The notes below the pieces were generated by a model. It saw nothing but the letters and a program-made list of their open reading frames with translations. It was not told the DNA's origin and did not search any database. Shown here in pieces: positions 25,746 to 34,404 of a DNA stretch of 34,436 nt. Each line of letters begins with the position of its first letter. Positions within the stretch are counted from its first letter, which is position 1. Source of the stretch: Comamonadaceae bacterium (GTDB lineage: Bacteria > Pseudomonadota > Gammaproteobacteria > Burkholderiales > Burkholderiaceae_C); assembly GCA_947449025.1 (NCBI GenBank), contig CANFQF010000016.1:1-34436 (forward strand). Reading direction: 5' to 3'. A program made the position numbers and the translations under genes.

Positions 25746-27263
25746 ATGCAGCAACTTCTCAAAACCTACACCGCGACCCTCGCGCCGGACAACGACCACC
25801 CCTTCCTGCACGGCCCCTTCACCCCCACGATGGAAGAATGGGTGGCCGACTCCGACAGCATGCAGGTGATTGGCGAGATCCCGCGCGACCTGCACGGCAT
25901 CTATGTGCGCAACACGCACAACCAGGTGCACGAGTCGATCGGCATGTACCACCCCTTCGACGGCGACGGCATGCTGCACGCCATGCATTTCGAGGACGGC
26001 AAGGCGACCTACCGCAACCGCTTCGTGCAGACCACGGGCTTCCTGGCCGAGCAGGCGGCGGGCCGCTCGCTGTGGCCCGGCATGCTGGCGCCGCAGATGT
26101 ATGGCCGGCGCGGCTGGGGCTCCATGGGGGCGATGAAGGACAACGCGGGCACCGATGTGAAGATTCATGCCGGAAAACTGCTGGCCTCCATGTCGCAGGG
26201 CAGCGAGCCCTGGCGCCTGGACCCGATCACGCTGGAAACCCTGGGCCCCGACGCGGCCTGGGCACGCCAGGTCCAGGACGGCGTGGCTTCGCATTACAAG
26301 GTCGACCCGGCGACCGGCGAGATGATGTTTTTCAACTACCCGGAAAAGCCCCCGTACATGAACTACGGCGTGGTGGACCGCAACAACCGGCTGGTGCACT
26401 ACGTGCCCATCGACCTGCCTGGCGCACGCTGGCCGCATGACCTGGGCATCACGAAAAACTACACCATCTTGCACGACCTGCCCTTCCACTTCGATGAGAA
26501 GCTGCTGGCCAAGGGCGAGCGCAAGATGATGTTCTACCGGGACAAGCCGGCGCGATTCGGCGTCTTGCCGCGATACGGCGACTCGGCCTCGGTGCGCTGG
26601 TTCGAGGCCACGCCCTGCCACATCCTGCATCTGGCCAATTGCTACGAGGACGGCGACTGGGTGGTGATGGACGGCTGCATCATGCCCGACCCGCACAAGC
26701 CCAATGTGGGCCAGTCCCTCGCCGAGGGACGGCAGGCGGCCTACGACAAGATCCGTTCGCATCTGGACAAGTACAACAACCCCACGCTCATGTACCGCTG
26801 GCGCTTCAACATGAAGACCGGACAGACCCATGAGGAGCAGATCGACGACGAGATCACCGAGTTCCCCATCGTCTCCAATGACTACGTGGGCCGGCCCTAC
26901 CGCTACAGCTTCAATGTCCTCTACCAAAGAGGCGAGTGGTTGTTTCGCGGCCTCAAGCGCTACGACATGTTGACCCGCAAGACCCAAAGCATGGAGTATG
27001 GGCCGGGCTGCTACGGCAGTGAGCCGCAGGTGGGGCGGCGTACCGGTGCCAAGGCGGAAGACGAGGGTTATGTCCTGAGCTTTGTGAATAACATGGTCGA
27101 AAACCGATCCGAGTGCTGGGTCATCCCGGCGGAGGACATCACCCGTGGCCCGCTGGCCCGCATCATCCTGCCGCACCGCATCTCGGCCGGCACCCATGCG
27201 GCCTGGGTCGAAGGCGACCGAATCCATGGCGAAAACCGTGACCCCCAATACATTCCAGCATGA
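25746..27263 (+). CDS. Carotenoid oxygenase family protein 2
   Basis: 505 aa from ATG 25746. Family motifs are IPRDLHGIYVRNTHNQ (45-60) and PFDGDGMLHAMHF (70-82). The four candidate iron ligands are His183 (VASHYKVD), His231 (WPHDLGITKNY), His295 (CHILHLANCY) and His484 (ISAGTHAAW). It is much closer to copy 3 than to copy 1: both begin with a HPF-x-x-GPFTP segment and end with LPHRIS-x-GTHA-x-W. Presence of both in one cluster suggests they cleave related substrates or successive intermediates. Its stop overlaps the start of the next hydrolase gene (ATGA). Confidence 0.92.
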   Translation: MQQLLKTYTATLAPDNDHPFLHGPFTPTMEEWVADSDSMQVIGEIPRDLHGIYVRNTHNQVHESIGMYHPFDGDGMLHAMHFEDGKATYRNRFVQTTGFLAEQAAGRSLWPGMLAPQMYGRRGWGSMGAMKDNAGTDVKIHAGKLLASMSQGSEPWRLDPITLETLGPDAAWARQVQDGVASHYKVDPATGEMMFFNYPEKPPYMNYGVVDRNNRLVHYVPIDLPGARWPHDLGITKNYTILHDLPFHFDEKLLAKGERKMMFYRDKPARFGVLPRYGDSASVRWFEATPCHILHLANCYEDGDWVVMDGCIMPDPHKPNVGQSLAEGRQAAYDKIRSHLDKYNNPTLMYRWRFNMKTGQTHEEQIDDEITEFPIVSNDYVGRPYRYSFNVLYQRGEWLFRGLKRYDMLTRKTQSMEYGPGCYGSEPQVGRRTGAKAEDEGYVLSFVNNMVENRSECWVIPAEDITRGPLARIILPHRISAGTHAAWVEGDRIHGENRDPQYIPA

Positions 27264-28003
27264 ACACAACAAGCACGACGCTCACGCACAAGGCTGGCGC
27301 CTCTGAAATGGCAGCTCCAGCGCTGGCCCTGGTCCCGGGCCTGAACAACATGGCCACCGTCTTTGAAGGGGTTCGGGCCGCCTTGCCCGCCACGATCGAG
27401 GTGCACGCGTATGACAACCCGCCGCTGGAATCGGTGGAGGCGGTTGCCGCGCACTGGCTGGAGCGGCTCCCGCAGCGCTTCTGGCTGGCCGGGTTTTCCT
27501 TCGGTGGCTATGTGGCCCTGGCCATGCTGGAGGCCGCCCCTGAACGGGTGGACGGCTTCGCCCTTCTGTGCTCGGCACCGCACGCTGATTCAGCCGAGGC
27601 GGCGCAGCGCCGTCTGGCCTCGCTGGAGGCGGTGGCCCAGGGCCGCTACTTCGAGCTGATGGAGCAGGCTGCCGCCAATGCCTTCCATCCGGACAGCCTG
27701 GCCAATGCAGCGCTCATGGACCGGCGGCGGAAGATGGTGCAGGCCTACGGCCCCGACCGCTACGCCGCCCATGTGCGCGCCACCGCCGCCCGACCCGACC
27801 GCAGCCGGCTGCTCGATGGCGCCCGCCCCACCCTGGTGCTGGCCGCGTCGCATGACAAGTTATTTGCGCCGGCCCAGATGTCGGCATTGGCCGAAGGCAT
27901 TCCCGGCGCGCGCTTCGTCGCCGTGGAAGGCGGCGGGCACCTGGTGCCAATGGAGCAGCCGCAGGCAGTGGCCGACGCGCTGGCCGGTTGGATTCTGGGC
28001 TGA
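27260..28003 (+). CDS. Alpha/beta hydrolase, last gene of the plus-strand operon
   Basis: 247 aa; ATG 27260 overlaps the previous stop by four bases. Short form of the fold: VPGLNN (25-30), nucleophile GFSFGG (Ser80), Asp199 (ASHDKLF) and His227 (GGGHLVPMEQP). It resembles the hydrolase at 33676-34404 in size, in the GFS-x-GGYVAL elbow and in the GH-x-x-P ending, so the two are probably paralogues. Its role may be ester or lactone cleavage; the substrate is unknown. It ends 12 bp from the end of the converging IclR gene, with no obvious terminator between. Confidence 0.87.
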   Translation: MNTTSTTLTHKAGASEMAAPALALVPGLNNMATVFEGVRAALPATIEVHAYDNPPLESVEAVAAHWLERLPQRFWLAGFSFGGYVALAMLEAAPERVDGFALLCSAPHADSAEAAQRRLASLEAVAQGRYFELMEQAAANAFHPDSLANAALMDRRRKMVQAYGPDRYAAHVRATAARPDRSRLLDGARPTLVLAASHDKLFAPAQMSALAEGIPGARFVAVEGGGHLVPMEQPQAVADALAGWILG

Positions 28004-28015
28004 CCCAGCGTTCTT

Positions 28016-28834
28016 TCAGGGCTCGTGAATCTCTGGCGGCTGCAGCCGGCGCCGAGGGCGGGTGCGCCAGGCGGCCTCTACCGCGCGCACCATGTTGACC
28101 AGACGCGGCCCCAGATCCTCTCTGAGTTCGGCTGGCGACAGCGCGGTCGCGGGACCCGCGCAGTGGAATGCGTAGAGGGTTCGACTGCTCTCCAGCATGA
28201 GGGGCACCCCCACCCCACTGACTGCGCGTCCCCATGAGCGCCGAGTGGTGACAAAACCATTCCGCTGGAAGTCCTGGGTCGCCTGTTCGATACCGCGACG
28301 CAGAGCCGGCCAGCCCTCGCCATGCCGTGCGCGCAGCCGTTCCAGCAGCTGCTCGCGCTCCCGTATCGGCGCTGCAACCAGATAGGCCAGCCCCAGCGAG
28401 GTGGTGGTCATGGGAAGCACCGTGCCTGCATCCATGTTGATCACGACACGGGTGTCGGTGGGCGGGTGCATCACCTCCAGCACGAGCATCCCCAGGCGGT
28501 CGCGTGTCGCCAGGGAAACGGTGAAGCGGGTCTCCCGGCTCAGCGTCTCCATGAAGGGCCTGGCCACACGCTGCAGACCAATCTGGCGCTGCACGCTCAC
28601 GCCCATGCCAATCAGGCGGGTTCCCATCAGCAGTTTGCGGCTGCCGGGGTCGACGCGCAGATAGCCCAGGTCGACCAGGGTGCTGGTCAGGCGCGAGACC
28701 GTGGCCTTGGGCAGACCGGTGATTTCCACCAGCTCCTGGTTGCCCAAAAGCTGGCCCTCGGAAAAGGAGGAAAGGATCTCCAGGCCCTTGGCGAGCGAAT
28801 GGACAAAGTCGGGGCGTTGGTCCGCAATAGCCAT
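28016..28834 (-). CDS. IclR-family transcriptional regulator
   Basis: 272 aa. An N-terminal winged helix-turn-helix (about 10-72: VHSLAKGLEILSSFSEG, LVEITGLPKATVSRLTSTL, LGYLRVDP) is followed by the IclR effector domain (about 80-255), with VSLATRDRLGMLVLEV and the RSWGRAVSGVGVPL stretch common in the family. IclR regulators often control aromatic or acid catabolism, as repressor or activator, with a pathway compound as ligand. It is the last gene of the minus-strand operon, 43 bp after the thiolase, so it is likely autoregulated and a good candidate to control both converging operons. Confidence 0.92.
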   Translation of the reverse strand: MAIADQRPDFVHSLAKGLEILSSFSEGQLLGNQELVEITGLPKATVSRLTSTLVDLGYLRVDPGSRKLLMGTRLIGMGVSVQRQIGLQRVARPFMETLSRETRFTVSLATRDRLGMLVLEVMHPPTDTRVVINMDAGTVLPMTTTSLGLAYLVAAPIREREQLLERLRARHGEGWPALRRGIEQATQDFQRNGFVTTRRSWGRAVSGVGVPLMLESSRTLYAFHCAGPATALSPAELREDLGPRLVNMVRAVEAAWRTRPRRRLQPPEIHEP

Positions 28835-28877
28835 GGCAGGCGGGTGAAGCGTGAACGCCTGGCTTACCCTGGCTCTG

Positions 28878-30110
28878 TCACCCGCGCTCGACGACGAAGC
28901 TCACCACCGTGGCACAGGAGCCGCCGATATTGAGGGTCTGCAGGCGCTGTGCGCCCTCAATTTGGCAGTCGCCCGCCTGGCCCGTCACCTGCCGAGCGGC
29001 GTCCAGCACCATGCGTGCGCCTGTCGCGCCCACCGGGTGGCCACAGCCAATCAGCCCGCCGCTCATATTCACCGGGCAGCGCCCGCCGGGGGCAATGGTG
29101 CCGTCTTCCACCGCCTGCCAGCTCTGGCCGGGCGGCGTGAGACCCAGGTGGTCGATGGCGGCGTACTCGGTGGTGGTGAAGCAGTCATGTGTCTCGATGC
29201 CGTCCATCGCGTCAACCCCAGGCACGCCGGCGCGCTTCCAGGCGTCTTCCAGGGCCTGCCGAAGGTGCGGAAAGACATAGGTCTGGCCCTGGCTGCGGTC
29301 AAACTTGTCCTGCAGTCGCAGGCCGGCGTTGCGGTGGCCCCAGCCGCTGATGCGGGGAATGTCCTCGAGCCGGCGGCCGGTACGGCGGGCATGGGCCTGG
29401 GCGAATTCGGCCGAGGCCAGCACCAGACCGCAGGCGCCGTCGGTGATCTGGCCGCAGTCCTGGCGGCGGGTTCCGGGCTCGATCACCGGATTGGCCTCGT
29501 CGTCGTCGGTGAAATTCCTAGGCTCAAAGGTCCACTTGCGGGTCTGGGCCAGCGGATTGCGACGGGCATTGCCGTAGTTGATTTCGGCGATGCGATTGAG
29601 GTACTTGCGGTCCAAGCCGTAGCGCTTCTCGTACTCCATGGCCACTCGCCCGAAGACCGCTGGCCACATATAGGTGCAGTCAAAGCCCTCATGGCCTTGC
29701 CACGCGGCGGCGTTCTGGTTGACCGAAGCTTCATTGCCGGAGAGGTTCTTGAACTCCTCCACCCCCAGCACCAGGGCGCAGCCGTAGCGGCCGGCCTCGA
29801 TTTCGGCCATGGCACTGAGAACGCCCAGCGAGGAGGAGGCGCAAGCCCCTTCGTGGCGCATGGCAGGAACGCCCCACAACTCGGGCACGACCTGAGCCAC
29901 CATCGCACCCAGGTGGGCCTGCTGTCGCTGCATCTCGCCGAACGCGTTGCCGACGTGGATGCTTTCAATCTCGGCGGCATCCACTCCTGCGGCTTGGAGC
30001 GTACCCAGGGTGCCCTCGCGGGTCATGTCGGAGATGTCCTGGCCGTTACGGGCCCAGGCTTTGGCGAAGTCGGTCTGGTAGCCGCCGAGGATGTAGATGG
30101 GCGTGGTCAT
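28878..30110 (-). CDS. Thiolase (acetyl-CoA acetyltransferase family, SCP-x-like)
   Basis: 410 aa from ATG 30110, which has AAAGG at six bases; the longer frame upstream would overlap the preceding gene. Nucleophile Cys90 (HEGACASSSLG), His308 (ETHDCFTTTE) and His358 (GCGHPVGATGARM) are the residues expected for the SCP-x/thiolase-like subfamily. It should cleave a beta-ketoacyl-CoA with CoA, or run the reverse condensation. It is the only CoA-carbon-cleaving enzyme in the cluster, and no acyl-CoA ligase or dehydrogenase lies in the window. The preceding gene ends 31 bp upstream. Confidence 0.92.
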   Translation of the reverse strand: MTTPIYILGGYQTDFAKAWARNGQDISDMTREGTLGTLQAAGVDAAEIESIHVGNAFGEMQRQQAHLGAMVAQVVPELWGVPAMRHEGACASSSLGVLSAMAEIEAGRYGCALVLGVEEFKNLSGNEASVNQNAAAWQGHEGFDCTYMWPAVFGRVAMEYEKRYGLDRKYLNRIAEINYGNARRNPLAQTRKWTFEPRNFTDDDEANPVIEPGTRRQDCGQITDGACGLVLASAEFAQAHARRTGRRLEDIPRISGWGHRNAGLRLQDKFDRSQGQTYVFPHLRQALEDAWKRAGVPGVDAMDGIETHDCFTTTEYAAIDHLGLTPPGQSWQAVEDGTIAPGGRCPVNMSGGLIGCGHPVGATGARMVLDAARQVTGQAGDCQIEGAQRLQTLNIGGSCATVVSFVVERG

Positions 30111-30141
30111 GTGCTGCCTTTCTATTGGGTTTTTGTCGGGA

Positions 30142-31629
30142 TCAGGCCGGCACCTGCCAGTCCGAGCGGATCTCACTGGCGTCGGCCCAGCAAGCGTGGG
30201 TGCCGCTGCTGATTCGGTGCGGCAGGAGGATGCGCGCCACCGGCCCGGCGGCCATGTTGCGGGCGTCCAGAACCACGCACTCCGAGCGGTCGGCCTTCAT
30301 GTCGGTGACAAAGCTCACGACAAAGCCGTCGTCCTCGTCCCCAGGGCCCGTGCCGGCGTCATGGCACGGCGCCATCGGCGACTCGCTGCCGAAACGCCCC
30401 TCACCAAACAAGTACTGCTGCGACTGGCCGCTCACATGGTCATAGCGCAGGATGCCGTCGAAGAGAAAGGAGCCCGGGTGCGCGACCATGTTGTAGGAGT
30501 AGCGGTAGGGCCGGCCCCAGTAGCGGGCGTTGATCATGCCGAACTCCAGGGAGCGTTCATCAAGCCGGCGCTCGCGCACCGCACCCGTCAAGCGATGCAG
30601 CCGCCACTCGTAGAGGGTCGGGCCATAACGCGCCGGGCCCAGGGTGCCGCCGCTGTTGTCGTAGCCGCCGGTGGGCATGGGCGTCTTTTGGTGATAGCCG
30701 TGGAGGACGACCTCGTCGCCCTCTTCCCAGGCATTGAGCCAGTGCAGCACATAGGTGGGACTGGCCTCGAACCACTGGATGCCGGTTTGCGGCGCATGCC
30801 GGCGCGGCACGAGCCCGAAGCGGGCGGGGCGGTCGGCGTGATACGCCAGCTTGTGCCGGCCCTGGGCCAGCAGCGCCTCATCCCAGTGCAGCGGGAAGTC
30901 ATTGAGGATGGCGAAGTTCTCGGTGAACATCATGTCGTGCGGCAGCCGCGGCCCGGGCAGCGGCACCGGAACGTAGTGCACGAGGCGGTTGTCCTTGTCG
31001 ACCTCGCCGTAATGCATGAAGGGCGCCTGCTTCGAGTAGTTGAAGAACAGCAGGTCGCCGCTGCGGGGACAGACCTTGGGGTGGGCCGAAATCCCGTTGT
31101 CCTTCATCACCTCCGCGGCCCAGGGGGGCACCCCCTTTGTTTCCAGCGTTCGCGCATCCAGGTAGTAGGGCTCGCCACACTGGTAAAAAGTGGTGAGCGC
31201 CTGACCCGCATGGACGATCACGTCGGTGGCCGAAGTGTCCTTGAGCCCGCCCCGAGCGCCCCAGCCGGGACGGGTGGCCAGCGAGGGCCGGTCGATCAAG
31301 CCGGCATAAAGCGCATGGCCGGCGGCTTGTTCCTCTTGGAAACCCTGGGTCCGCACGAAGCGGTTACGGTACTCACAGCGACCGTCCTGGAAACTCAGGA
31401 GGTGCAGCATGCCGTCGCCGTCGAACGCGTGGTACGTGCCCCGTGGCTGGTGCAGCGGGTTTTGGGTGTTGCGCAGGTAAACCCCATTGAGTCGCCGCGG
31501 AATCTCGCCGATCACTTCCAGATCGCTGGCGTTGAGCTCCTGCCAATTGGGGGTGAAGGGCCCGCTCATGAAGGGGTGCTCGCCCGGTTGCAGGGTGTGC
31601 AAAGGTTCGCCCACGAAATCGACTTGCAT
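30142..31629 (-). CDS. Carotenoid oxygenase family protein 3
   Basis: 495 aa from ATG 31629, preceded by AAGGAG. A GTG one codon earlier is also possible. Motifs are EIPRRLNGVYLRNTQNP (42-58) and AFDGDGMLHLLSF (68-80). Candidate iron ligands: His183 (ISAHPKVCP), His231 (LPHDMMFTENF), His296 (VLHWLNAWEE) and His478 (SSGTHACW). Overall it parallels copy 2 in length and motif wording. It is encoded in the opposite operon, between the nitronate-monooxygenase-like gene and the thiolase. Confidence 0.92.
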   Translation of the reverse strand: MQVDFVGEPLHTLQPGEHPFMSGPFTPNWQELNASDLEVIGEIPRRLNGVYLRNTQNPLHQPRGTYHAFDGDGMLHLLSFQDGRCEYRNRFVRTQGFQEEQAAGHALYAGLIDRPSLATRPGWGARGGLKDTSATDVIVHAGQALTTFYQCGEPYYLDARTLETKGVPPWAAEVMKDNGISAHPKVCPRSGDLLFFNYSKQAPFMHYGEVDKDNRLVHYVPVPLPGPRLPHDMMFTENFAILNDFPLHWDEALLAQGRHKLAYHADRPARFGLVPRRHAPQTGIQWFEASPTYVLHWLNAWEEGDEVVLHGYHQKTPMPTGGYDNSGGTLGPARYGPTLYEWRLHRLTGAVRERRLDERSLEFGMINARYWGRPYRYSYNMVAHPGSFLFDGILRYDHVSGQSQQYLFGEGRFGSESPMAPCHDAGTGPGDEDDGFVVSFVTDMKADRSECVVLDARNMAAGPVARILLPHRISSGTHACWADASEIRSDWQVPA

Positions 31630-31707
31630 CACGCTCCTTGGCTTCTTTGTGTTCAGGTGTGTTCCGACCAGACCGCTAACCCGCGCAATCTCTGAATCGC
31701 TGCTTCG

Positions 31708-32670
31708 CTAGCGCGCCAGCGCAGCGAAGCGCTGCGACGCCTGCCGATATTCCAAGGCCAGCCGGTCCACGACCTGCGCCACCGGCTCGATCTGCTTGAT
31801 CGAGCCCAGGCCCTGCCCTGCGGCCCACACGTCCATCCAGCGCTTGCCGGCAAAGCTCTGGTTGCTGTCGTAACTGCGCCCCGGGGCGTCGGGCATCTGC
31901 TCCGGGTCCAGGCCGGCATTGCGCAAGGAGGGCTTAAGCCAACTGGCCGCGGTGCCGGTAATGCCCGCGCTGACGATCAAGTCCTCGGCGCTGCAGTCGA
32001 CGATCATCTGCTTGTAGGCTGGATCGGCCTGGCTCTCCTGCGTGGGAATGAATCGGGTGCCCATGTAGACCAGGTCGGCCCCGCTGGCGATTGCGCCGGC
32101 CACGCCCCAGCCGTCGCTGATGCCGCCACCGACGACCAGCAGGCCATCGAAGAACTCACGCACAGCGCTGACAAAGGCAAAGGGCGACAGGGTGCCGGTA
32201 TGACCGCCCGCGCCGGCACTGATGCAGGCCAGGCCGTCGGCGCCGGCGGCCACCGCCTTGCGCGCCAGCGCCAGTGTGGTGACGTCGGCAATCACCTTGC
32301 CGCCGTAGCGGTGCACCACCTCGATTGCAGGCTTGGGGCTGCCCAGGGCGGTGACCACCACCGGCGGCTGGTAGCGGGCCACCAGCGCCAGATCCTCGGG
32401 AAGCCGGGTGTTGGACGAGTGCGTCACCAGGTTGGCCACCCAGGGGCCGACCGTGGCCGCACCCTGGATGTCGCGCGCCTCGGCCAGGCCTTCGGTGATG
32501 CGCTTCATCCAATCCTCGAGCACCTCGATTGGACGGGCATTGGGCGTTGGAAAGGCGCCGGCGATGCCCGCCTTGCAGGCGGCCAGCACCAGGTCCGGGC
32601 CGGAGATGAGGAACATCGGGGCGGCCACCACGGGCACGCGCAGGCTGCTGGGGAACTCGGCGTGGGTCAT
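31708..32670 (-). CDS. Nitronate monooxygenase-like FMN-dependent TIM-barrel protein
   Basis: 320 aa from ATG 32670; a much longer open frame upstream overlaps the Bug gene and lacks homology. VVAAPMFLISGPDLVLAACKAG and IAGAFPTPNA are the N-terminal FMN-site features, ISAGAGGHTG holds the conserved His region, and VVGGGISDGWGVAGAIASGAD followed by MGTRFIPTQES is the phosphate-binding end. The family includes nitronate monooxygenase, FabK-like enoyl reductases and IpdC of steroid ring degradation. In this context reduction or oxidation of a CoA-bound or carbonyl intermediate is as likely as nitronate detoxification. Confidence 0.88.
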   Translation of the reverse strand: MTHAEFPSSLRVPVVAAPMFLISGPDLVLAACKAGIAGAFPTPNARPIEVLEDWMKRITEGLAEARDIQGAATVGPWVANLVTHSSNTRLPEDLALVARYQPPVVVTALGSPKPAIEVVHRYGGKVIADVTTLALARKAVAAGADGLACISAGAGGHTGTLSPFAFVSAVREFFDGLLVVGGGISDGWGVAGAIASGADLVYMGTRFIPTQESQADPAYKQMIVDCSAEDLIVSAGITGTAASWLKPSLRNAGLDPEQMPDAPGRSYDSNQSFAGKRWMDVWAAGQGLGSIKQIEPVAQVVDRLALEYRQASQRFAALAR

Positions 32671-32695
32671 CTTGCGTAGGTGCTTGGTGGACCGA

Positions 32696-33679
32696 TCACT
32701 CGCTGGCTTTGAAGCCGGAGATACGCACTGCCTCGGACCAGCGCTTGGCGTCGGCATGAACGAAGGAGATGAAGTCCGGGGTGCTAAAGGGCAGCGGTTC
32801 GGAGTCCGTCTCGCGCCACTTGTCGATGATGACCTGGGTTTTGAGGGCCTTGGCGAATTCCGCCTGCACACGCTGGACCACGGCGTCCGGCGTGGCCAGC
32901 GGCGCTGACAGGCCCGACCAGATGTAGATGTTCATGTCGGCAAAGCCCTCTTCGATGAAGGTGGGCACATTGGGCATGAGCGGCGAGCGCTTGGGTGTGG
33001 ACACCGCCAGCACCTTGACCTTGCCCGACTCCACATGCGGGCGGACGGCGGTCAGGGGCAGGAAGGCGGCGTGCACCTGACCACCCACCAGGTTTTGCAC
33101 CGCAGGGGGGGTGCCGTTGAAGGGCACATGCACCATGTTCAGTCCGGCGCGCTGGTTCAGGATCACGCCGGCGAAGTGCGAGGAGTTGCCGGCGGTGAAG
33201 GAGGCGTAGGACACCGCCGCGCCCTGGGGCTTGGCCCAGGCGATGAAATCCTTCAGGTTGTTCGGCGGCACGGTGGCTGCATTGACCGCGAGCACCAGGG
33301 ACGAGCCCAGGAAGCCGGTGACGTGCTTGAAGCTCTTGTCCGTGTCGTAGGGCAGCTTGGAGAAGGTGAAGGGGTTGATGGTCAACATGCTGGTGTTATT
33401 GAGCAGCAGCGTGTAGCCATCGGGCGGCGCTTGCATGAGGGCCTGCACCGCGATGATGCCGGCTCCGCCGGGCTTGTTGTCGATGACGATGTTCTGGCCG
33501 GTCGTCTTCTTCATCTCCTCTCCGACCTGGCGCAGCGCAGTGTCCAGCACGTTGCCGGCGGCAAAGGGCACGATGACCTTGATGGGCCGGTCGGGCCAGG
33601 TCTGGGCGGCAGCGGGTGCCAGAGCGGCTGAGGCCAGCCAGGCGGATGCCGCGGCAGCGAGGAATGCGCGTTTTTTCAT
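32696..33679 (-). CDS. Bug-family (TctC-like) periplasmic solute-binding protein 2
   Basis: 327 aa; AGGAGA precedes ATG 33679. Signal peptide MKKRAFLAAAASAWLASA, with cleavage near AAAQ at about residue 26. WPDRPIKVIVPFAAGN is the Bug entry motif; the usual PGG-x-x-D is changed to AAGNVLD, a variation that could shift ligand choice. VIDNKPGGAG and APPDGYTLLLNN follow in the expected places. Its start overlaps the stop of the upstream hydrolase gene (ATGA). As with copy 1, no permease gene is nearby. Confidence 0.9.
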   Translation of the reverse strand: MKKRAFLAAAASAWLASAALAPAAAQTWPDRPIKVIVPFAAGNVLDTALRQVGEEMKKTTGQNIVIDNKPGGAGIIAVQALMQAPPDGYTLLLNNTSMLTINPFTFSKLPYDTDKSFKHVTGFLGSSLVLAVNAATVPPNNLKDFIAWAKPQGAAVSYASFTAGNSSHFAGVILNQRAGLNMVHVPFNGTPPAVQNLVGGQVHAAFLPLTAVRPHVESGKVKVLAVSTPKRSPLMPNVPTFIEEGFADMNIYIWSGLSAPLATPDAVVQRVQAEFAKALKTQVIIDKWRETDSEPLPFSTPDFISFVHADAKRWSEAVRISGFKASE

Positions 33680-34404
33680 GTCTTGTCTCCTGTGTGAGTT
33701 GTTGTCGTTGCTGAAATCAGATCCCGCAGCACGCGTGCCACGGCTTGGGGCTTTTCGCGGGGCAGCATATGCCCCGAGTCGTCGATGATCTCGAGTTGTG
33801 CGTGGGGGATGTGCTGTGCCAGTGCTTCCGAGAGCGCCGGCGGCGTGACGCGGTCTTGGCGACCCACCAGAATGCGAACCGGCATCGGCAGGTCCGCCAG
33901 CAGGGCCCGGTGATCGGCACGCCCCATGATGGCCAGCACCTGGCGACGCCCGGTCTCGGCCCCCAACTCCAGCATCATCTGGCGCAGCTGCGCGCCCAGC
34001 TCCGGGTCAGTGGAGTAGGTATTGAAGGACTGGACGCCGGTGACGAATCGGCCGAAGTCTCCGGCCATCGCGGCCAGGGTTTTTTCCCGCACCACCCGGG
34101 TTTGCTCGGTCTCGGGTTGAGCCGACGTCGACATGAATAGCAGACCCTGAACGCGGCGCGCGGGATGCGCCAGCATGTCCAGGGCGACATAGCCACCCAT
34201 CGAAAAGCCGGCCACCACCAGCGGGGCGTCTTGCGGGACGTCTGACAACAGGGCCCAGGCGTCGTCGCGCATACGGGCGATGCTGTTCTGGCTGGACACC
34301 TCGGCAATGCGAATATCGGCATCGCCTGCGAGCTGCGACGCGATGTCGCTCCAGACGCGGCCGTCATTGAGCATGCCCGGAATGAGCAGCAAGACTGGTT
34401 TCAT
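33676..34404 (-). CDS. Alpha/beta hydrolase, first visible gene of the minus-strand operon
   Basis: 242 aa from ATG 34404, with GGAG eight bases upstream. LLIPGMLNDGRVW opens the fold, GFSMGG gives Ser68, then Asp184 (GRQDRVTPP) and His212 (DSGHMLPREKP). It is similar in build to the hydrolase at 27260-28003. The last four bases overlap the Bug gene, so they are coupled. Only 32 bp lie upstream in the window, so whether it is the first gene of the operon cannot be seen. Confidence 0.87.
   Translation of the reverse strand: MKPVLLLIPGMLNDGRVWSDIASQLAGDADIRIAEVSSQNSIARMRDDAWALLSDVPQDAPLVVAGFSMGGYVALDMLAHPARRVQGLLFMSTSAQPETEQTRVVREKTLAAMAGDFGRFVTGVQSFNTYSTDPELGAQLRQMMLELGAETGRRQVLAIMGRADHRALLADLPMPVRILVGRQDRVTPPALSEALAQHIPHAQLEIIDDSGHMLPREKPQAVARVLRDLISATTTTHTGDKT

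Noticed and set aside
22801-31695. Very long open frames antisense to the three dioxygenase genes and the thiolase (370-530 codons)
   Set aside because: They follow from extreme G/C third-position bias. They carry no motifs, while the sense frames have complete catalytic residues and ribosome-binding sites.
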